In this document: positions 48,083-57,582 of the stretch, piece by piece | How positions within the stretch are numbered: the first letter of the stretch is position 1 | Layout: each line of letters begins with the position of its first letter | Assembly: GCF_018588585.1 (NCBI RefSeq) | Contig: NZ_JAEUFG010000006.1 | Coordinates: forward strand, 179,577-243,576 | Source of the DNA: Bacillus sp. SM2101 | GTDB lineage: Bacteria; Bacillota; Bacilli; Bacillales; SM2101 | Direction of reading: 5' to 3' | Length of the DNA stretch: 64,000 nt | Position numbers and translations under genes: made by a program | The notes under the pieces: model-generated | What the model was told of the DNA's origin: nothing | Seen by the model: the letters and a program-made list of their open reading frames with translations, nothing else | Databases searched by the model: none

Positions 48083-48592
48083 CTATTTAACAGATACTGA
48101 TTTTACAATATTCAACATTTTTTCAGCACTCTCAGAGATAGCATTCGCTTTAGTAACGGTCGTCATTTTAACTCCCCCAACTCCAACAGTTACTTCATAC
48201 GATTTATCTTCTGTTTGATTCACTACAGTATAGGTAAAATCCTCATCACTTTCTATTGTCTCATCAATTATGTTGTCACCATTAGATTTCTTAATATCCT
48301 CATACAATACCTTACTTTTTACGTCCTCTTGAGGATTAACAAATAATATATAATGCTGTTTACCTTCGATAAATACAATATTATTTAACGATTCATCATC
48401 TTCTATCGTCATATTATCCGGCAAAAAATAGGAAAATTGTTCATTACTCTTATTTGGTTCTGAAGGTTCACTTTGAGACAATGTTGTCATTTGATCTTTT
48501 GTTTGTGTAATTTCTTCTTCTATTGAAGCATTGCAACCAAATAGCACAAGAGAAAGGATACTTATGAAAAGTACACTAAATATTTTTTTCAT
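48083..48592 (-). CDS. Putative lipoprotein of unknown function
   Basis: 169 residues with a clear lipoprotein signal: positive N-terminus MKKIF, hydrophobic core, and lipobox LFGC with the modified cysteine at about residue 20. The mature part is acidic and soluble (EEEITQTKDQMTTLS, then NMTIEDDESLNNIVFIEG) and predicted to be anchored on the outer face of the membrane. GGAGGAG lies 11 bases before the ATG. No family was recognised; the fold looks like a compact beta-rich domain. It is transcribed alone between ytoP and ytpP. Confidence 0.75.
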   Translation of the reverse strand: MKKIFSVLFISILSLVLFGCNASIEEEITQTKDQMTTLSQSEPSEPNKSNEQFSYFLPDNMTIEDDESLNNIVFIEGKQHYILFVNPQEDVKSKVLYEDIKKSNGDNIIDETIESDEDFTYTVVNQTEDKSYEVTVGVGGVKMTTVTKANAISESAEKMLNIVKSVSVK

Positions 48593-48796
48593 ATGATTTT
48601 TTTCTCCTCCTTTGAAAAACAAGATGATTGGCAAAAAAATGAATTCTATTGTTCTTCTACATAGGTCATTCTCTATCAGACAAAATACCTAAACCATACC
48701 CTATATACTATCATAACTTTCTATTGTTGAGTATGACAAAAGCTTTACTAATTTTGTAATAATCATAGAAAAGTCCTATTGGAGAAAATATCTTTC

Positions 48797-49873
48797 CTAG
48801 CTATTATTACGTATTGTGTCAACCGTTGTTTGATCACACGCTTTTACTAATGTTACGATTAGCTCTTTGGCTGCAGCATAATCATCGACATGAATAATCG
48901 AACCGTGAGTATGAATATAGCGTGAACATATACCAATTACAGCTGAAGGTACACCGTTATTAGACATGTGGACTCTCCCTGCATCTGTACCACCTGTAGG
49001 CATAACAAAAAATTGATAAGGAATGTTATTTGATTCTGCTGTATCTAAAACAAATTCTCGCATACCACGATGTGTGATCATAGAGCGATCAAATATTCTG
49101 AGAAGTGCTCCCTGTCCAAGATGCCCAAAAGCACTTTTATCCCCTGTAGTATCATTGGCAGCACTGGCATCTAAAGCAAAAAAGAGGTCTGGTTTTATCA
49201 TATTTGCTGCTGTTTGTGCACCTCTTAATCCTACCTCTTCTTGTACAGTTGCTCCTGAATAAAGAACATTAGGTAATTGTTCACCTTTTAGCTCCTTTAA
49301 TAATTCAATCGAAAGTCCACATCCATACCGATTATCCCATGCCTTAGCCAGTATCTTTTTACTATTTGCCATAGGTGTGAATGGAGAGAAAGGCACTATC
49401 TGTTGACCTGGTCTAATTCCAATTTTCAAAGCATCCTCTCTGTTGTCTGCACCAATATCGATTAGCATATCCTTAATTTTCATTGGTTTGTTTCTTTGTT
49501 CCTCTTCCAACAAATGTGGTGAAATTGAGCTAATTACACCAATAACTGGACCATTGTCAGTAATTATCTGGACACGTTGTGCAAGTAACACTTGACTCCA
49601 CCAACCACCTAGTGTTTGAAAACGAATAAGTCCACTAGAAGTAATTTGGGTTACCATAAAGCCTACTTCGTCCATATGTCCCGCTACCATTATAGTTGGA
49701 CCATTCTTATCCCCTCTTCTAACACCAAAAATACTACCGAGTCCATCTTGCACAATCTCATCTGAATATTTTTCAATTTCTTGTCGCATAAAATTACGAA
49801 CTGCATGCTCATTCCCAGGTGCTCCTGGCAATTCCGTTAAAGTTTTAAACAAATCTAGTGTGTCTTTATTCAT
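48797..49873 (-). CDS. ytoP: M42-family aminopeptidase YtoP
   Basis: 358-residue co-catalytic metallopeptidase (glutamyl/deblocking aminopeptidase, endoglucanase M-like family). Metal ligands and catalytic acids are visible in [20 protein letters not shown] (Asp) and [10 protein letters not shown] (the Glu pair), ending with a TDAGRVH and [11 protein letters not shown] segment. The specificity is not determined. The start is the second of two close ATGs (nine bases after GAGAGG); the longest frame with 28 more residues lacks a ribosome site. Confidence 0.92.
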   Translation of the reverse strand: MNKDTLDLFKTLTELPGAPGNEHAVRNFMRQEIEKYSDEIVQDGLGSIFGVRRGDKNGPTIMVAGHMDEVGFMVTQITSSGLIRFQTLGGWWSQVLLAQRVQIITDNGPVIGVISSISPHLLEEEQRNKPMKIKDMLIDIGADNREDALKIGIRPGQQIVPFSPFTPMANSKKILAKAWDNRYGCGLSIELLKELKGEQLPNVLYSGATVQEEVGLRGAQTAANMIKPDLFFALDASAANDTTGDKSAFGHLGQGALLRIFDRSMITHRGMREFVLDTAESNNIPYQFFVMPTGGTDAGRVHMSNNGVPSAVIGICSRYIHTHGSIIHVDDYAAAKELIVTLVKACDQTTVDTIRNNS

Positions 49874-50480
49874 TTTCATTTTCCTCTCTTTAGTGCTATT
49901 TCTTTTGTCGTTGAAGTTCTTAAATTGTATTAAATGTGCTAATGCATAATATCTCACTCTTCATTCGTCAAAAATCAGGGGTTACTAAATCATTAATAGA
50001 TTTCTTGTCAAACGTACACCAAGTATACTCTCTTCGAATAATTCAGACGAAAACATTGCAACATTATATTTAGTTTGTACATCGTTCATTGTAGCGAATT
50101 TTTTATATTGTTTCCACTTCAACCTTTTTCACTTCAAAATCCTTACAATTAAGCAAACAGTTTTGTATACTTAAATAAATACGGAAGTGCCTTACTCATC
50201 CCTAACAAGCGTTGGAACTAATTCACATAAAGGCGCTTTTTGCCTTCGGGTGAATTAGTGAAACGACTAGAGGGGATTGGCACTGGTGCTGGACAATAAT
50301 AAAAGTGATAGACCCTTGCTCACCCACAACAAACACTGTATATCCTTCATTTGATTAAAATTACACATATTAGTAGAATTATCTAAAAGAGAGAAATATC
50401 GTTTCTAAAAAATAGTATAATCGTCTAAATATTGCTTAAAAGAAATGACACTACTTTTATTTGCAAAGGAGAGATTTTAG
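49874..50480. other. 607-base gap with a long nested palindrome
   Basis: No gene. The 99-base palindrome at 50186-50284 lies in the middle; the rest is AT-rich, with the ytzB promoter expected close to 50480. Confidence 0.65.
50186..50284. repeat. Large nested palindrome, possibly a structured RNA or REP-like repeat
   Basis: Outer arms AGTGCC / GGCACT, inner arms CTAATTCAC (50218-50226) / GTGAATTAG (50250-50258), and a small hairpin AGGC / GCCT inside; between the arms, ATCCCTA and AGGGGAT also pair with bulges. It has no T-tract, so it is not a normal terminator. It is more GC-rich than its surroundings. Confidence 0.6.
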
Positions 50481-50783
50481 ATGGGTTGGAAAAAGTTTAT
50501 CCTTGGAATTGGTATTGGACTAGCAGGAGCATATGTTGTTCAAAATTCGATGTCAAACACTTTATTATCACCTGAAAAAGCGCTAAAAATAGTGAAAGAT
50601 GCCTTTAAGGAAAATGGTAGTATTAATGGGTCTTGGATCAATATGTCCCCAAAGAGTATAAAAAAGGATCATATTAATTACAGAGTATATGAGGGCGGTA
50701 TTAGTAGAAATGAGGATGGGCAAAGCACACAATATACATTTATTGTTGATGCACAAACAGGTACCATATTAGAAGTAGTTTAA
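50481..50783 (+). CDS. ytzB: Small PepSY-like protein YtzB
   Basis: 100 residues: a short hydrophobic N-terminus (KKFILGIGIGLAGAYVV, ~residues 4-20), then a domain of PepSY type (SPEKALKIVKDAFKENG ... YTFIVDAQTGTILEVV). PepSY domains often inhibit peptidases or bind ligands at the cell surface. AAAGGAG is seven bases before the ATG. It is divergent from ytoP and followed by a hairpin. Function unknown. Confidence 0.85.
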   Translation: MGWKKFILGIGIGLAGAYVVQNSMSNTLLSPEKALKIVKDAFKENGSINGSWINMSPKSIKKDHINYRVYEGGISRNEDGQSTQYTFIVDAQTGTILEVV

Positions 50784-50799
50784 CTAACGTACATAGTTC

Positions 50800-50844
50800 A
50801 GTTTCACCATTTCCTATACTATAGTGAATAGAAATGGTGAAACT
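50800..50844 (+). terminator. Terminator after ytzB
   Basis: Fourteen-bp perfect stem AGTTTCACCATTTC / GAAATGGTGAAACT with a 17-base loop and a moderate T-tail (CGCTATTTT). Confidence 0.72.
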
Positions 50845-51070
50845 CGCTATTTTAGATAGCAGTGCTCGCATAAGCTTGTTATTTTCATTTACTGTAAGTA
50901 CAATTACAACGTACATAGCTTGAGTTTTGTCGCATCTTTACTTCTATAAAAAGATGGCTACACATATAACCTGCTGTTGTAATTTTGTAAATAAGGGACA
51001 TGTAGTTTCCGTTAAGATCCTATTAAAAAGTTCAATTAACTCAAAGGTGATTGGGAATATGTGACCTTAC

Positions 51071-51913
51071 TCATTTCTCTCTTTTAATTGTAGAAATAAC
51101 CTCTCCCACTTCATCCCATTTTATCGCTCGATATAATGCATCATGGTAAAAGCTATACCATGCTCCCATTTTCATTCCATGCTGCATCCATTCCTGCTTT
51201 TGCTCAATAGAATTCATTGGATAGTCATCGTATGCCATTACCCATAATGGGTTTTGGTGTGCATGTGTTGGCATTAAGTCTGCCATATGTATTAACATTT
51301 CGTCTCCCTCTTCGATGACAATAATTGAATGGCCATCACTATGACCACCAGTATGAATCATCTTCAAACCTTTGACGAGTTCAATTTCATCAGTAAATGT
51401 TCTAATCTGTGTTTCAATGGGTACCCAATTGTCTTCCCAATATGTGTTTTTTGAACGTATATTAGGATGCTTCATTTCATGCCATTCAACCTCAGATGTA
51501 ATTATTTGTGCATTTGGAAATGTAGGCATAAGCTTATCGTTTTCCCACTTTGTTAATCCACAGGCATGATCAAAATGCATATGTGTCATTAATACAAAAT
51601 CAATGTCGGCTGTTGTTAAATTTAGCTTTGCTAAGGATTGATCTATTGACGACTCTTCAATTACTCCAAAATTACGTAATTGTTTACTCGTTAATTTATT
51701 GTTCCCGATCCCAGACTCTATTAAGTAGTTTTTATGTTCATATTGTATTAAAATCGGATCAGTCCTTAGTTCAATTTGATTGAAGTCATTTACGGCGTAT
51801 TTCTTTGACCAAAGAGGCCTTGGTACTACACCAAACATAGCTCCACCATCCAGATGAGTTACCCCACCATTTAACCATGTTAATGTAAAATTTCCAAGAC
51901 GTAATTGCTCCAT
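51071..51913 (-). CDS. ytnP: Metallo-beta-lactamase-fold lactonase YtnP
   Basis: 280 residues of MBL fold with the dinuclear zinc motif HMHFDHACG (about 110-118), further ligands at TGGHSDGHS and [11 protein letters not shown]. Family members quench quorum-sensing lactones; in B. subtilis YtnP inhibits Streptomyces signalling. The real substrate here is not known. AGGTGGG precedes the ATG. It lies 89 bases downstream of trmB, separated by a strong terminator. Confidence 0.9.
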   Translation of the reverse strand: MEQLRLGNFTLTWLNGGVTHLDGGAMFGVVPRPLWSKKYAVNDFNQIELRTDPILIQYEHKNYLIESGIGNNKLTSKQLRNFGVIEESSIDQSLAKLNLTTADIDFVLMTHMHFDHACGLTKWENDKLMPTFPNAQIITSEVEWHEMKHPNIRSKNTYWEDNWVPIETQIRTFTDEIELVKGLKMIHTGGHSDGHSIIVIEEGDEMLIHMADLMPTHAHQNPLWVMAYDDYPMNSIEQKQEWMQHGMKMGAWYSFYHDALYRAIKWDEVGEVISTIKREK

Positions 51914-51960
51914 ATTATCCCACCTCTCCTATTTAATACATTTTAACACTTAGAGCAAAA

Positions 51961-51992
51961 ATAGACACATATGAGTTCTCATATGTGTCTAT
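51961..51992 (-). terminator. Terminator of trmB
   Basis: Fourteen-bp perfect stem ATAGACACATATGA / TCATATGTGTCTAT with a 4-base loop and AAAA before it (minus-strand TTTTTGC tail). Confidence 0.92.
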
Positions 51993-52002
51993 CTCTCTTA
52001 TT

Positions 52003-52641
52003 TCATAAATATTTCACTTCACACCGGTAAATCCTTTGTCCTTTAGCTGAAAACTTTTGTTCATATTCAGTCATAATATTGCCTTCAAAATCACTTTTGT
52101 GAAGGTCCAAACTAACATAAGTTAACTGCAAGCCATATTTTGAAAAGCTCATTAATGAGTACTCGAATAATGACTGATTATCTGTTTTAAAATGAATTTC
52201 TCCACCGTCAACTAATAAATTCTCATATAATTGTAGAAATGACTGGTATGTTAACCTACGTTTCTCATGTCGATTTTTTGGCCATGGGTCAGAGAAGTTC
52301 AAATAAACTCTTTCAATATCACCCTTAGCAAAAAGCTCTGCTAAATCAACTGCATTTGCATTAATTATTTTAACATTAGGAAGATCAGCCTCAATTAGCT
52401 TATCAAGTGCTGACACGATTACACTTTCATAGACCTCAATCCCGATATAATTTATATGTGGATGTTCCTTCGCCATTTCTGTAATAAAATTTCCTTTTCC
52501 TGTTCCTACTTCAATATGAATTGGATTCTTATTTCCAAAAACCTCATGCCATTTCCCTCGATTATTCTCAGGGTGTTGTATTGCAAATTGAGGATATTGA
52601 AATAGGTGTTCTTTTGCCCAAGGTTTATTACGTAAACGCAT
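52003..52641 (-). CDS. trmB: tRNA (guanine-N7-)-methyltransferase
   Basis: Makes m7G46 in tRNA variable loops. 212 residues, Rossmann-fold SAM methyltransferase: the SAM loop [10 protein letters not shown] at about 46-55, GIEVYES, and the catalytic [22 protein letters not shown] seven bases upstream fixes the ATG at 52639-52641; the 23 extra residues of the long frame are hydrophobic and unlike the family. Confidence 0.97.
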   Translation of the reverse strand: MRLRNKPWAKEHLFQYPQFAIQHPENNRGKWHEVFGNKNPIHIEVGTGKGNFITEMAKEHPHINYIGIEVYESVIVSALDKLIEADLPNVKIINANAVDLAELFAKGDIERVYLNFSDPWPKNRHEKRRLTYQSFLQLYENLLVDGGEIHFKTDNQSLFEYSLMSFSKYGLQLTYVSLDLHKSDFEGNIMTEYEQKFSAKGQRIYRCEVKYL

Positions 52642-52833
52642 GATAATTCCCTCCATATTGAATAAAAACTGTCTTATTACATACTTTAAGAAAAGCGTGG
52701 TTTTAATCATTCATTGTCATTAGCTTTATCCTACTATTGAAGGTTTATATCCCTCTCAGATAATGAAGATCTTGCATATATCATTAACACTAACAATAAA
52801 TCATTTTCAAAATCACATAAAGGATGTGTCATA

Positions 52834-53112
52834 ATGCCTCTAGACCAAAATCATCAAATAAATTTATTAAAAGATATATTAGAAAACCATCTATCCGATT
52901 GCTGTGGAACAGTTTCAGAATGTGAACAAGTAGAACGTCTTGTTAAATCGTTAATGAATAACACAAACAGTCAATTAAAATTGAATGACACATTCGAGAA
53001 CATATATAGTTACAGTCAAAGCGGAAAGAACAGCCATAATTTAGAAAATCATATTTCTACACATCGAGAAGAGTTGTCTCAATGGGTTGATGATATTACA
53101 CAATTAACATAA
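52834..53112 (+). CDS. ytzH: YtzH-like small protein
   Basis: 92 residues, soluble and helical; conserved CC pair in LSDCCGTVSECEQVERL (about 27-43). Family of unknown function found next to ytmP and trmB in Bacillus. AAAGGATG precedes the ATG. Divergent from trmB and followed by an element with repeat sequence. Confidence 0.85.
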   Translation: MPLDQNHQINLLKDILENHLSDCCGTVSECEQVERLVKSLMNNTNSQLKLNDTFENIYSYSQSGKNSHNLENHISTHREELSQWVDDITQLT

Positions 53113-53236
53113 ACCATTGCTCTTGTTGCATTGATTGTTCCTTTTCGTACAAATGAATAAACACGTACAACCCTGCGTTCATTACATCTTGTCTTGTTCA
53201 AAAGATGAGAACTGATTAAAGTCATTTGTTACTATT

Positions 53237-53372
53237 CTGTTTTCACATTAATTGTAGCTTTTTGCCCTTAGATATAAGCAAGTATACATCTAGCGTTGGT
53301 GGCATTTTTATCAACCTCTTTAAACTGTCTATTATTAGTAACAACAGCTACAAAGTTTATGACAAAACCTTT
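53237..53372 (-). repeat. Dispersed palindromic repeat, copy 8 (reverse orientation)
   Basis: CTGTTTTCACATTAATTGTA at the left, GTTGGTGGCATTTTTATCAA in the middle, ACAGCTACAAAGTTTATGAC at the right. A second, truncated right end (GCATTGATTGTTCCTTTTCG, 53128-53147) lies just upstream. Confidence 0.6.
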
Positions 53373-53390
53373 GTTATATCACATAATATG

Positions 53391-53418
53391 AGGCAATCGG
53401 AAATTAATCCGATTGCCT
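53391..53418. terminator. Terminator between ytzH and ytmP
   Basis: Eleven-bp perfect stem AGGCAATCGGA / TCCGATTGCCT with a 6-base loop; TTATTTA follows on the plus strand. It abuts the ytmP stop. Confidence 0.8.
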
Positions 53419-54204
53419 TTATTTATCAATATTTAAAAGTTCATTTAAATAGCTTAACCAGTTTTGAAATTCTTTTTCTTTATTCTTCGTTTTATACCAA
53501 TGTATAGACATTAATGTTTGAGCGATAACGTACCACTTCATTCGTGCATGTAAATTTGAAGTCAGTTCTATTCCGTAACGCTCAAGCCATGAACTCCATT
53601 CATGCTTTGGAATATAACGGTACAATAGCATACCTATATCAATAGCAGGATCAGCTATCATCGCTCCATCCCAATCAATTAAATAAAGTTCATTTGTTTC
53701 AGATAATAACCAATTATTATGATTAATATCACAATGACAAACAACTTTATTATTGTATTCTATAGCTGGAAGCTCTTCTTGTAAAAATGTTATCGCAGAC
53801 TTGATGTCCGGAATTGCTGTTTCTTCAATAGGAAAATAAATTAACAGTTCATTTATAATCATCTCTGGTAACAGTGGTTTTTTCTCTAACCGTGTAAGCA
53901 TCCGTAATAATTCTGTCGAGTTATGAATTTTCTTTAATAAATCCACAACTCTAATATCAATCATATCCGCATGCTTTAACTCGCGACCATTCAACCATTG
54001 TTGAGCTGTAATTACATCACCATTTGCCATACGTTTTGTCCATACCAACTTAGGTACGATTCCTTCAGCTGATAACACAGCTAGAAATGGTGAAGAATTA
54101 CGTTTTAAAAATAATTTTCGTTCATTGAATCGAGCAAAGTACGCTTCTCCAGTTGCTCCACCAGCAGGATATATCTCCCACTCATTACCTAATATATGCT
54201 CCAA
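53419..54204 (-). CDS. ytmP: Aminoglycoside phosphotransferase-fold kinase YtmP
   Basis: 261 residues in the APH/choline kinase family. The catalytic loop CHCDINHNNWLL (about 157-168) has the Asp and Asn, and LIDWDGAMIADP carries the Mg-binding Asp. The N-terminal ATP-binding lobe has NGREL-like loops. Substrate unknown; not evidence of drug resistance. The start is TTG, five bases after GAGGGTGA. Downstream of amyX on the same strand, after a terminator. Confidence 0.85.
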   Translation of the reverse strand: MEHILGNEWEIYPAGGATGEAYFARFNERKLFLKRNSSPFLAVLSAEGIVPKLVWTKRMANGDVITAQQWLNGRELKHADMIDIRVVDLLKKIHNSTELLRMLTRLEKKPLLPEMIINELLIYFPIEETAIPDIKSAITFLQEELPAIEYNNKVVCHCDINHNNWLLSETNELYLIDWDGAMIADPAIDIGMLLYRYIPKHEWSSWLERYGIELTSNLHARMKWYVIAQTLMSIHWYKTKNKEKEFQNWLSYLNELLNIDK

Positions 54205-54345
54205 CTATTTCACCCTCAATGTCAACACACATGTCGTCTTGTATAAGAAAAGTCACCTCTTGGGGATAGGCGCTATATCTATTCTTAGATGAACTACGAA
54301 AAATAGCTCAGATAAAGTTATACTTATTTTTCATTAGAATAAAAA

Positions 54346-54380
54346 AGACGGCTATATGAGTATTTAATAATAGCCATCCT
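54346..54380 (-). terminator. Terminator of the amyX transcript
   Basis: Bulged stem AAGACGGCTAT / ATAGCCATCCTT, with AAAAAA before it giving T6 on the minus strand. Confidence 0.7.
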
Positions 54381-54430
54381 TTAAATTTTATATCTCTTTT
54401 ACTTTTTTAGTCAAGTAAAAATAACAAGTT

Positions 54431-56593
54431 CTAATTACGAATTAATACCAATGTACTAATTGATGGTACAATTATTTGATTTCCTGTCATTTTTACTAGC
54501 GGTGTAATACCTGTTTTATCCCCATGACAAATAGCTTCCCAAACCTCTCCACTATCTATTTTAACCAATTGTTCATCTTTACTATTATTGTGTATAACAG
54601 TTATATATGCCCACTGACCATATTTACCAACATCAAGCAATTGGTAAGCAATTACTTGATCATTATCTGAAATAAACTTTAAATGTTTTCTAATGAGGCT
54701 GGAGTCAGGAAATCGAAAGGCGCGATGCTTTTTTCTGAGTAACAGCAATCCTTTCGTATAATGCACACTAGATTCATATATGCCTTTTCTATCCCAGTCC
54801 AGCCAATTGATTTCATCAGGTGATTTATAACTATTTTCAACACCCAATTTAGTACGAAAAAATTCTTGGCCACTATGAACAAATGGAATACCTTGCGATA
54901 GGAGTACGATTGCTGTAGCTAAGCGCTGTCTTTTCATTCGAGTTTCTTCATTTTCATCTGGGTTGCTTTTAATCATCTTATCCCACATCGTATGATTATC
55001 GTGTGATTCTACATAATTAATTGATTGTACAGGTTCATCAAACATACCTATCTTAGCTTGATCATAGCTTATACTTCCCGTAATAACTTCCTTAACCTTA
55101 TCGAGTTGAAAGCTATTACCTAAAGAAAATCCTTTATCCTCAAGTTTAAAAGTACTACCTTTTATACGGTCTCTAAATTGGTCATTGAAATGTCCAATTC
55201 TAGGGAGTTTTTTTGCATTTTGTATTGTAGCTTTCATTTCAGTTGGCAGTGATGTTGGTAAATCCCATCCTTCTCCAAATAAAATGATACTTGAATCAAT
55301 CTTATCTACAGCTGTTCTAATTCTATTCATCGTATCAACATCTAAAATACCCATTAAATCAAAACGAAAGCCATCAACATGATACTCATTAAGCCAAAAG
55401 AGAACAGAGTCAATAATGAACTTTCTCACCATTCGTCGTTCTGAAGCAATATCATTGCCAACACCCGTTCCATCTGATGGAAGCCCATTCTCATCGTGTC
55501 GAAAAAAATACCCTGGCACAATTTTTTCGAACGATGATTGTTCTCGAATATATACGTGGTTATATACGACATCCAACACGACTCTTAAGCCATTTTTATG
55601 AAAAGTAGTAATAACTTTTTTTAACTCATTAATACGATTATAAGGGTTTTGAGGATTACTAGAATAACTACCCTCTGGAGCATTATAGTGCAGTGGATTG
55701 TATCCCCAATTATATGTTTTTTCTGGAGTAAGATCATCCACACCAGCAAAATCATTACAAGGCATAAGTTCTACATGTGTAACACCTAAATCTACCAAGT
55801 AAGAAAGTCCTGTATATGAACCACTACTTTCAGAAGTTTGTGATTCAATTAGTCCTTTATACTTACCTTTCTCGTTAATACCGCTATTAGGATGTTTTGA
55901 AAAATCCCGTGTATGGACTTCGTAAATAACCGCATCTGTTGCATGCTCTAAAGGTGGCAATTTATAATCTTGCATAGCTGTTTTATTTAAATCGACAATG
56001 ACACCATACTCACTATTTACAGATAAAGCTACAGCATACGGATCGATGGCTTCCTTCCAAATAAGATTTACACAAACAAGGTATGAGTAATATACACCTT
56101 CTAGGTCTTCATGTACTAGTAAATCCCATAATCCATGATTTCCACGATTCATCTCGTAATATTTCTTCTCGTGATCGATGGGATTCGTTATTTTTAATTT
56201 CACCTTCGTTGCACTTGGAGCCCATAATTTAAATAGTGAGTATTCTTTAGAAAATGTAACTCCTAAATCATTCCCATCATAAGCATATAGCTCATCAAAT
56301 TTAGCTGTTCTAATAACAGCCCCAACCTGTAAATCAGTACTACAGCCTTCATCATCATAAACAGCATATGCTTTACCAACTTCTATATGGCAAGCGGCTT
56401 TACATTCATACTTTATATACAAACGATCATCAAATGTAGAACAAATTTGTAATGGTTCGTTAACATCCTCGTCACCTTGGAGTGTAAAAGAGTTAGACAA
56501 CCCTTGTCTATATATTTTTGGCATAATAATCGTGATCAAATTCATTTCATCTAAAAATGCCTCATAGGTACGTCTAATCTGTAACAAATTCAT
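54431..56593 (-). CDS. amyX: Type I pullulanase
   Basis: Cytoplasmic debranching enzyme cutting alpha-1,6 bonds in pullulan and limit dextrins. 720 residues, no signal peptide. An N-terminal CBM48-like region (about 100-200) precedes the GH13 barrel. The type I pullulanase signature YNWGYNP is present, plus the catalytic DGFRFDLMG (Asp nucleophile), LFGEGWD (acid Glu), and VESHDNHTMWDK (third Asp). Overlaps the lipid kinase stop by four bases (ATGA), suggesting coupling. TTG six bases downstream is an alternative start with better ribosome-site spacing. Confidence 0.95.
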   Translation of the reverse strand: MNLLQIRRTYEAFLDEMNLITIIMPKIYRQGLSNSFTLQGDEDVNEPLQICSTFDDRLYIKYECKAACHIEVGKAYAVYDDEGCSTDLQVGAVIRTAKFDELYAYDGNDLGVTFSKEYSLFKLWAPSATKVKLKITNPIDHEKKYYEMNRGNHGLWDLLVHEDLEGVYYSYLVCVNLIWKEAIDPYAVALSVNSEYGVIVDLNKTAMQDYKLPPLEHATDAVIYEVHTRDFSKHPNSGINEKGKYKGLIESQTSESSGSYTGLSYLVDLGVTHVELMPCNDFAGVDDLTPEKTYNWGYNPLHYNAPEGSYSSNPQNPYNRINELKKVITTFHKNGLRVVLDVVYNHVYIREQSSFEKIVPGYFFRHDENGLPSDGTGVGNDIASERRMVRKFIIDSVLFWLNEYHVDGFRFDLMGILDVDTMNRIRTAVDKIDSSIILFGEGWDLPTSLPTEMKATIQNAKKLPRIGHFNDQFRDRIKGSTFKLEDKGFSLGNSFQLDKVKEVITGSISYDQAKIGMFDEPVQSINYVESHDNHTMWDKMIKSNPDENEETRMKRQRLATAIVLLSQGIPFVHSGQEFFRTKLGVENSYKSPDEINWLDWDRKGIYESSVHYTKGLLLLRKKHRAFRFPDSSLIRKHLKFISDNDQVIAYQLLDVGKYGQWAYITVIHNNSKDEQLVKIDSGEVWEAICHGDKTGITPLVKMTGNQIIVPSISTLVLIRN

Positions 56594-57570
56594 TCACTCC
56601 TAATTGTTTCTCCATGTGATTTTCCTACAGAGTGAGTCGTAAAAAAGGAGACTGCTTTGTTCTGTATTTTTACATTTACTGGTGACATGCCTACTATCTC
56701 ACCGTCAGCATGTACTAAAAGTGAGTCTCTACTTGAAATATCAATACACTCACCTGATTTCATATTTACACCTTTAAACTTTGTGTGCAGACCAAAAAAC
56801 ACACTCATAAATACCGCTAATAATTTTATACGTGATACATTATGAACAATTGTTACATCTAATATTCCATCATCTGGTTGTGCAAGTGGAGCTATTTTCA
56901 TCCCTCCACCATAATATGCTTGATTGGAAACAGTAATAAACCATACATTTTGAAAACGATGAATATTTCCATCTATCGTTAAAGTTACATCTGTTCTTTT
57001 ATAAGTAAATAAAGATTGTATTAAAATAATGACGTAAATAAGTGATCCTAAGCCAATTTTATTTAAGCGTTTTTTTAGATATGATTGATTCGCTTTACTA
57101 GAAATTTTAGCATCAAAGCCAACCCCCAAATTATTAACAAAGTACCTTACTTTCTTAAGAGGGTTACTTATGGTATATTGCCCTAAATCAAATAAAGAAT
57201 GACTTGGCTCCTTATCATCTATTATATGTTTTAGAGCCTCTATTGGTGCTTGAGGAACAGAATAGCCTCTTGCAAAATCATTTCCTGAGCCTGCTGAAAT
57301 AAAGCCTACATTTATATTAGAAGTACCTGCTAAGCCGTTAATTACTTCATGCATTGTTCCATCACCACCAACAACAACAATGCCGGCAACCTTCCACGGA
57401 TGTCTCTTAACAATTCCTTTCGCTAGATGCTCTGCGTGTCCAGGTGACTTTGTCAAAAAAGATCGATATTCAATATTCTGTTTACCAAGCTCCTGTTTGA
57501 CCTCGTTCCAAATTGTTTTTGCTTTGCCATTTCCAGCAGCAATATTTACAATAAAAAAAAGAATTTTCAT
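56590..57570 (-). CDS. ytlR: Lipid kinase of the diacylglycerol kinase family (YtlR-like)
   Basis: 326 residues. The DAGK catalytic domain has the nucleotide loop VVGGDGTMHEVINGL at about 82-96, then SGNDFARG, and the C-terminal lipid-binding half with NNLGVGFDAKIS. It probably phosphorylates diacylglycerol or a related lipid; DgkB-like essential function is not shown. AGAAGGT precedes the ATG. Second gene of a ytlQ-ytlR-amyX transcript, 12 bases after ytlQ. Confidence 0.9.
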   Translation of the reverse strand: MKILFFIVNIAAGNGKAKTIWNEVKQELGKQNIEYRSFLTKSPGHAEHLAKGIVKRHPWKVAGIVVVGGDGTMHEVINGLAGTSNINVGFISAGSGNDFARGYSVPQAPIEALKHIIDDKEPSHSLFDLGQYTISNPLKKVRYFVNNLGVGFDAKISSKANQSYLKKRLNKIGLGSLIYVIILIQSLFTYKRTDVTLTIDGNIHRFQNVWFITVSNQAYYGGGMKIAPLAQPDDGILDVTIVHNVSRIKLLAVFMSVFFGLHTKFKGVNMKSGECIDISSRDSLLVHADGEIVGMSPVNVKIQNKAVSFFTTHSVGKSHGETIRSE

Positions 57571-57582
57571 AGTATCTACCTT

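Larger units (their letters stand above)
53113..53418. other. 306-base gap with two repeat pieces and a terminator
   Basis: No gene. It holds a partial right end of the dispersed repeat (53116-53152), a full reverse copy (53237-53372) and the hairpin at 53391-53418. Confidence 0.6.

Noticed and set aside
53226-53507. Small plus-strand gene after ytzH
   Set aside because: It is read through a repeat copy, a terminator and the end of ytmP.
53419-54204. Aminoglycoside resistance gene
   Set aside because: The APH fold is shared by many metabolic kinases, and this position matches the housekeeping gene ytmP.
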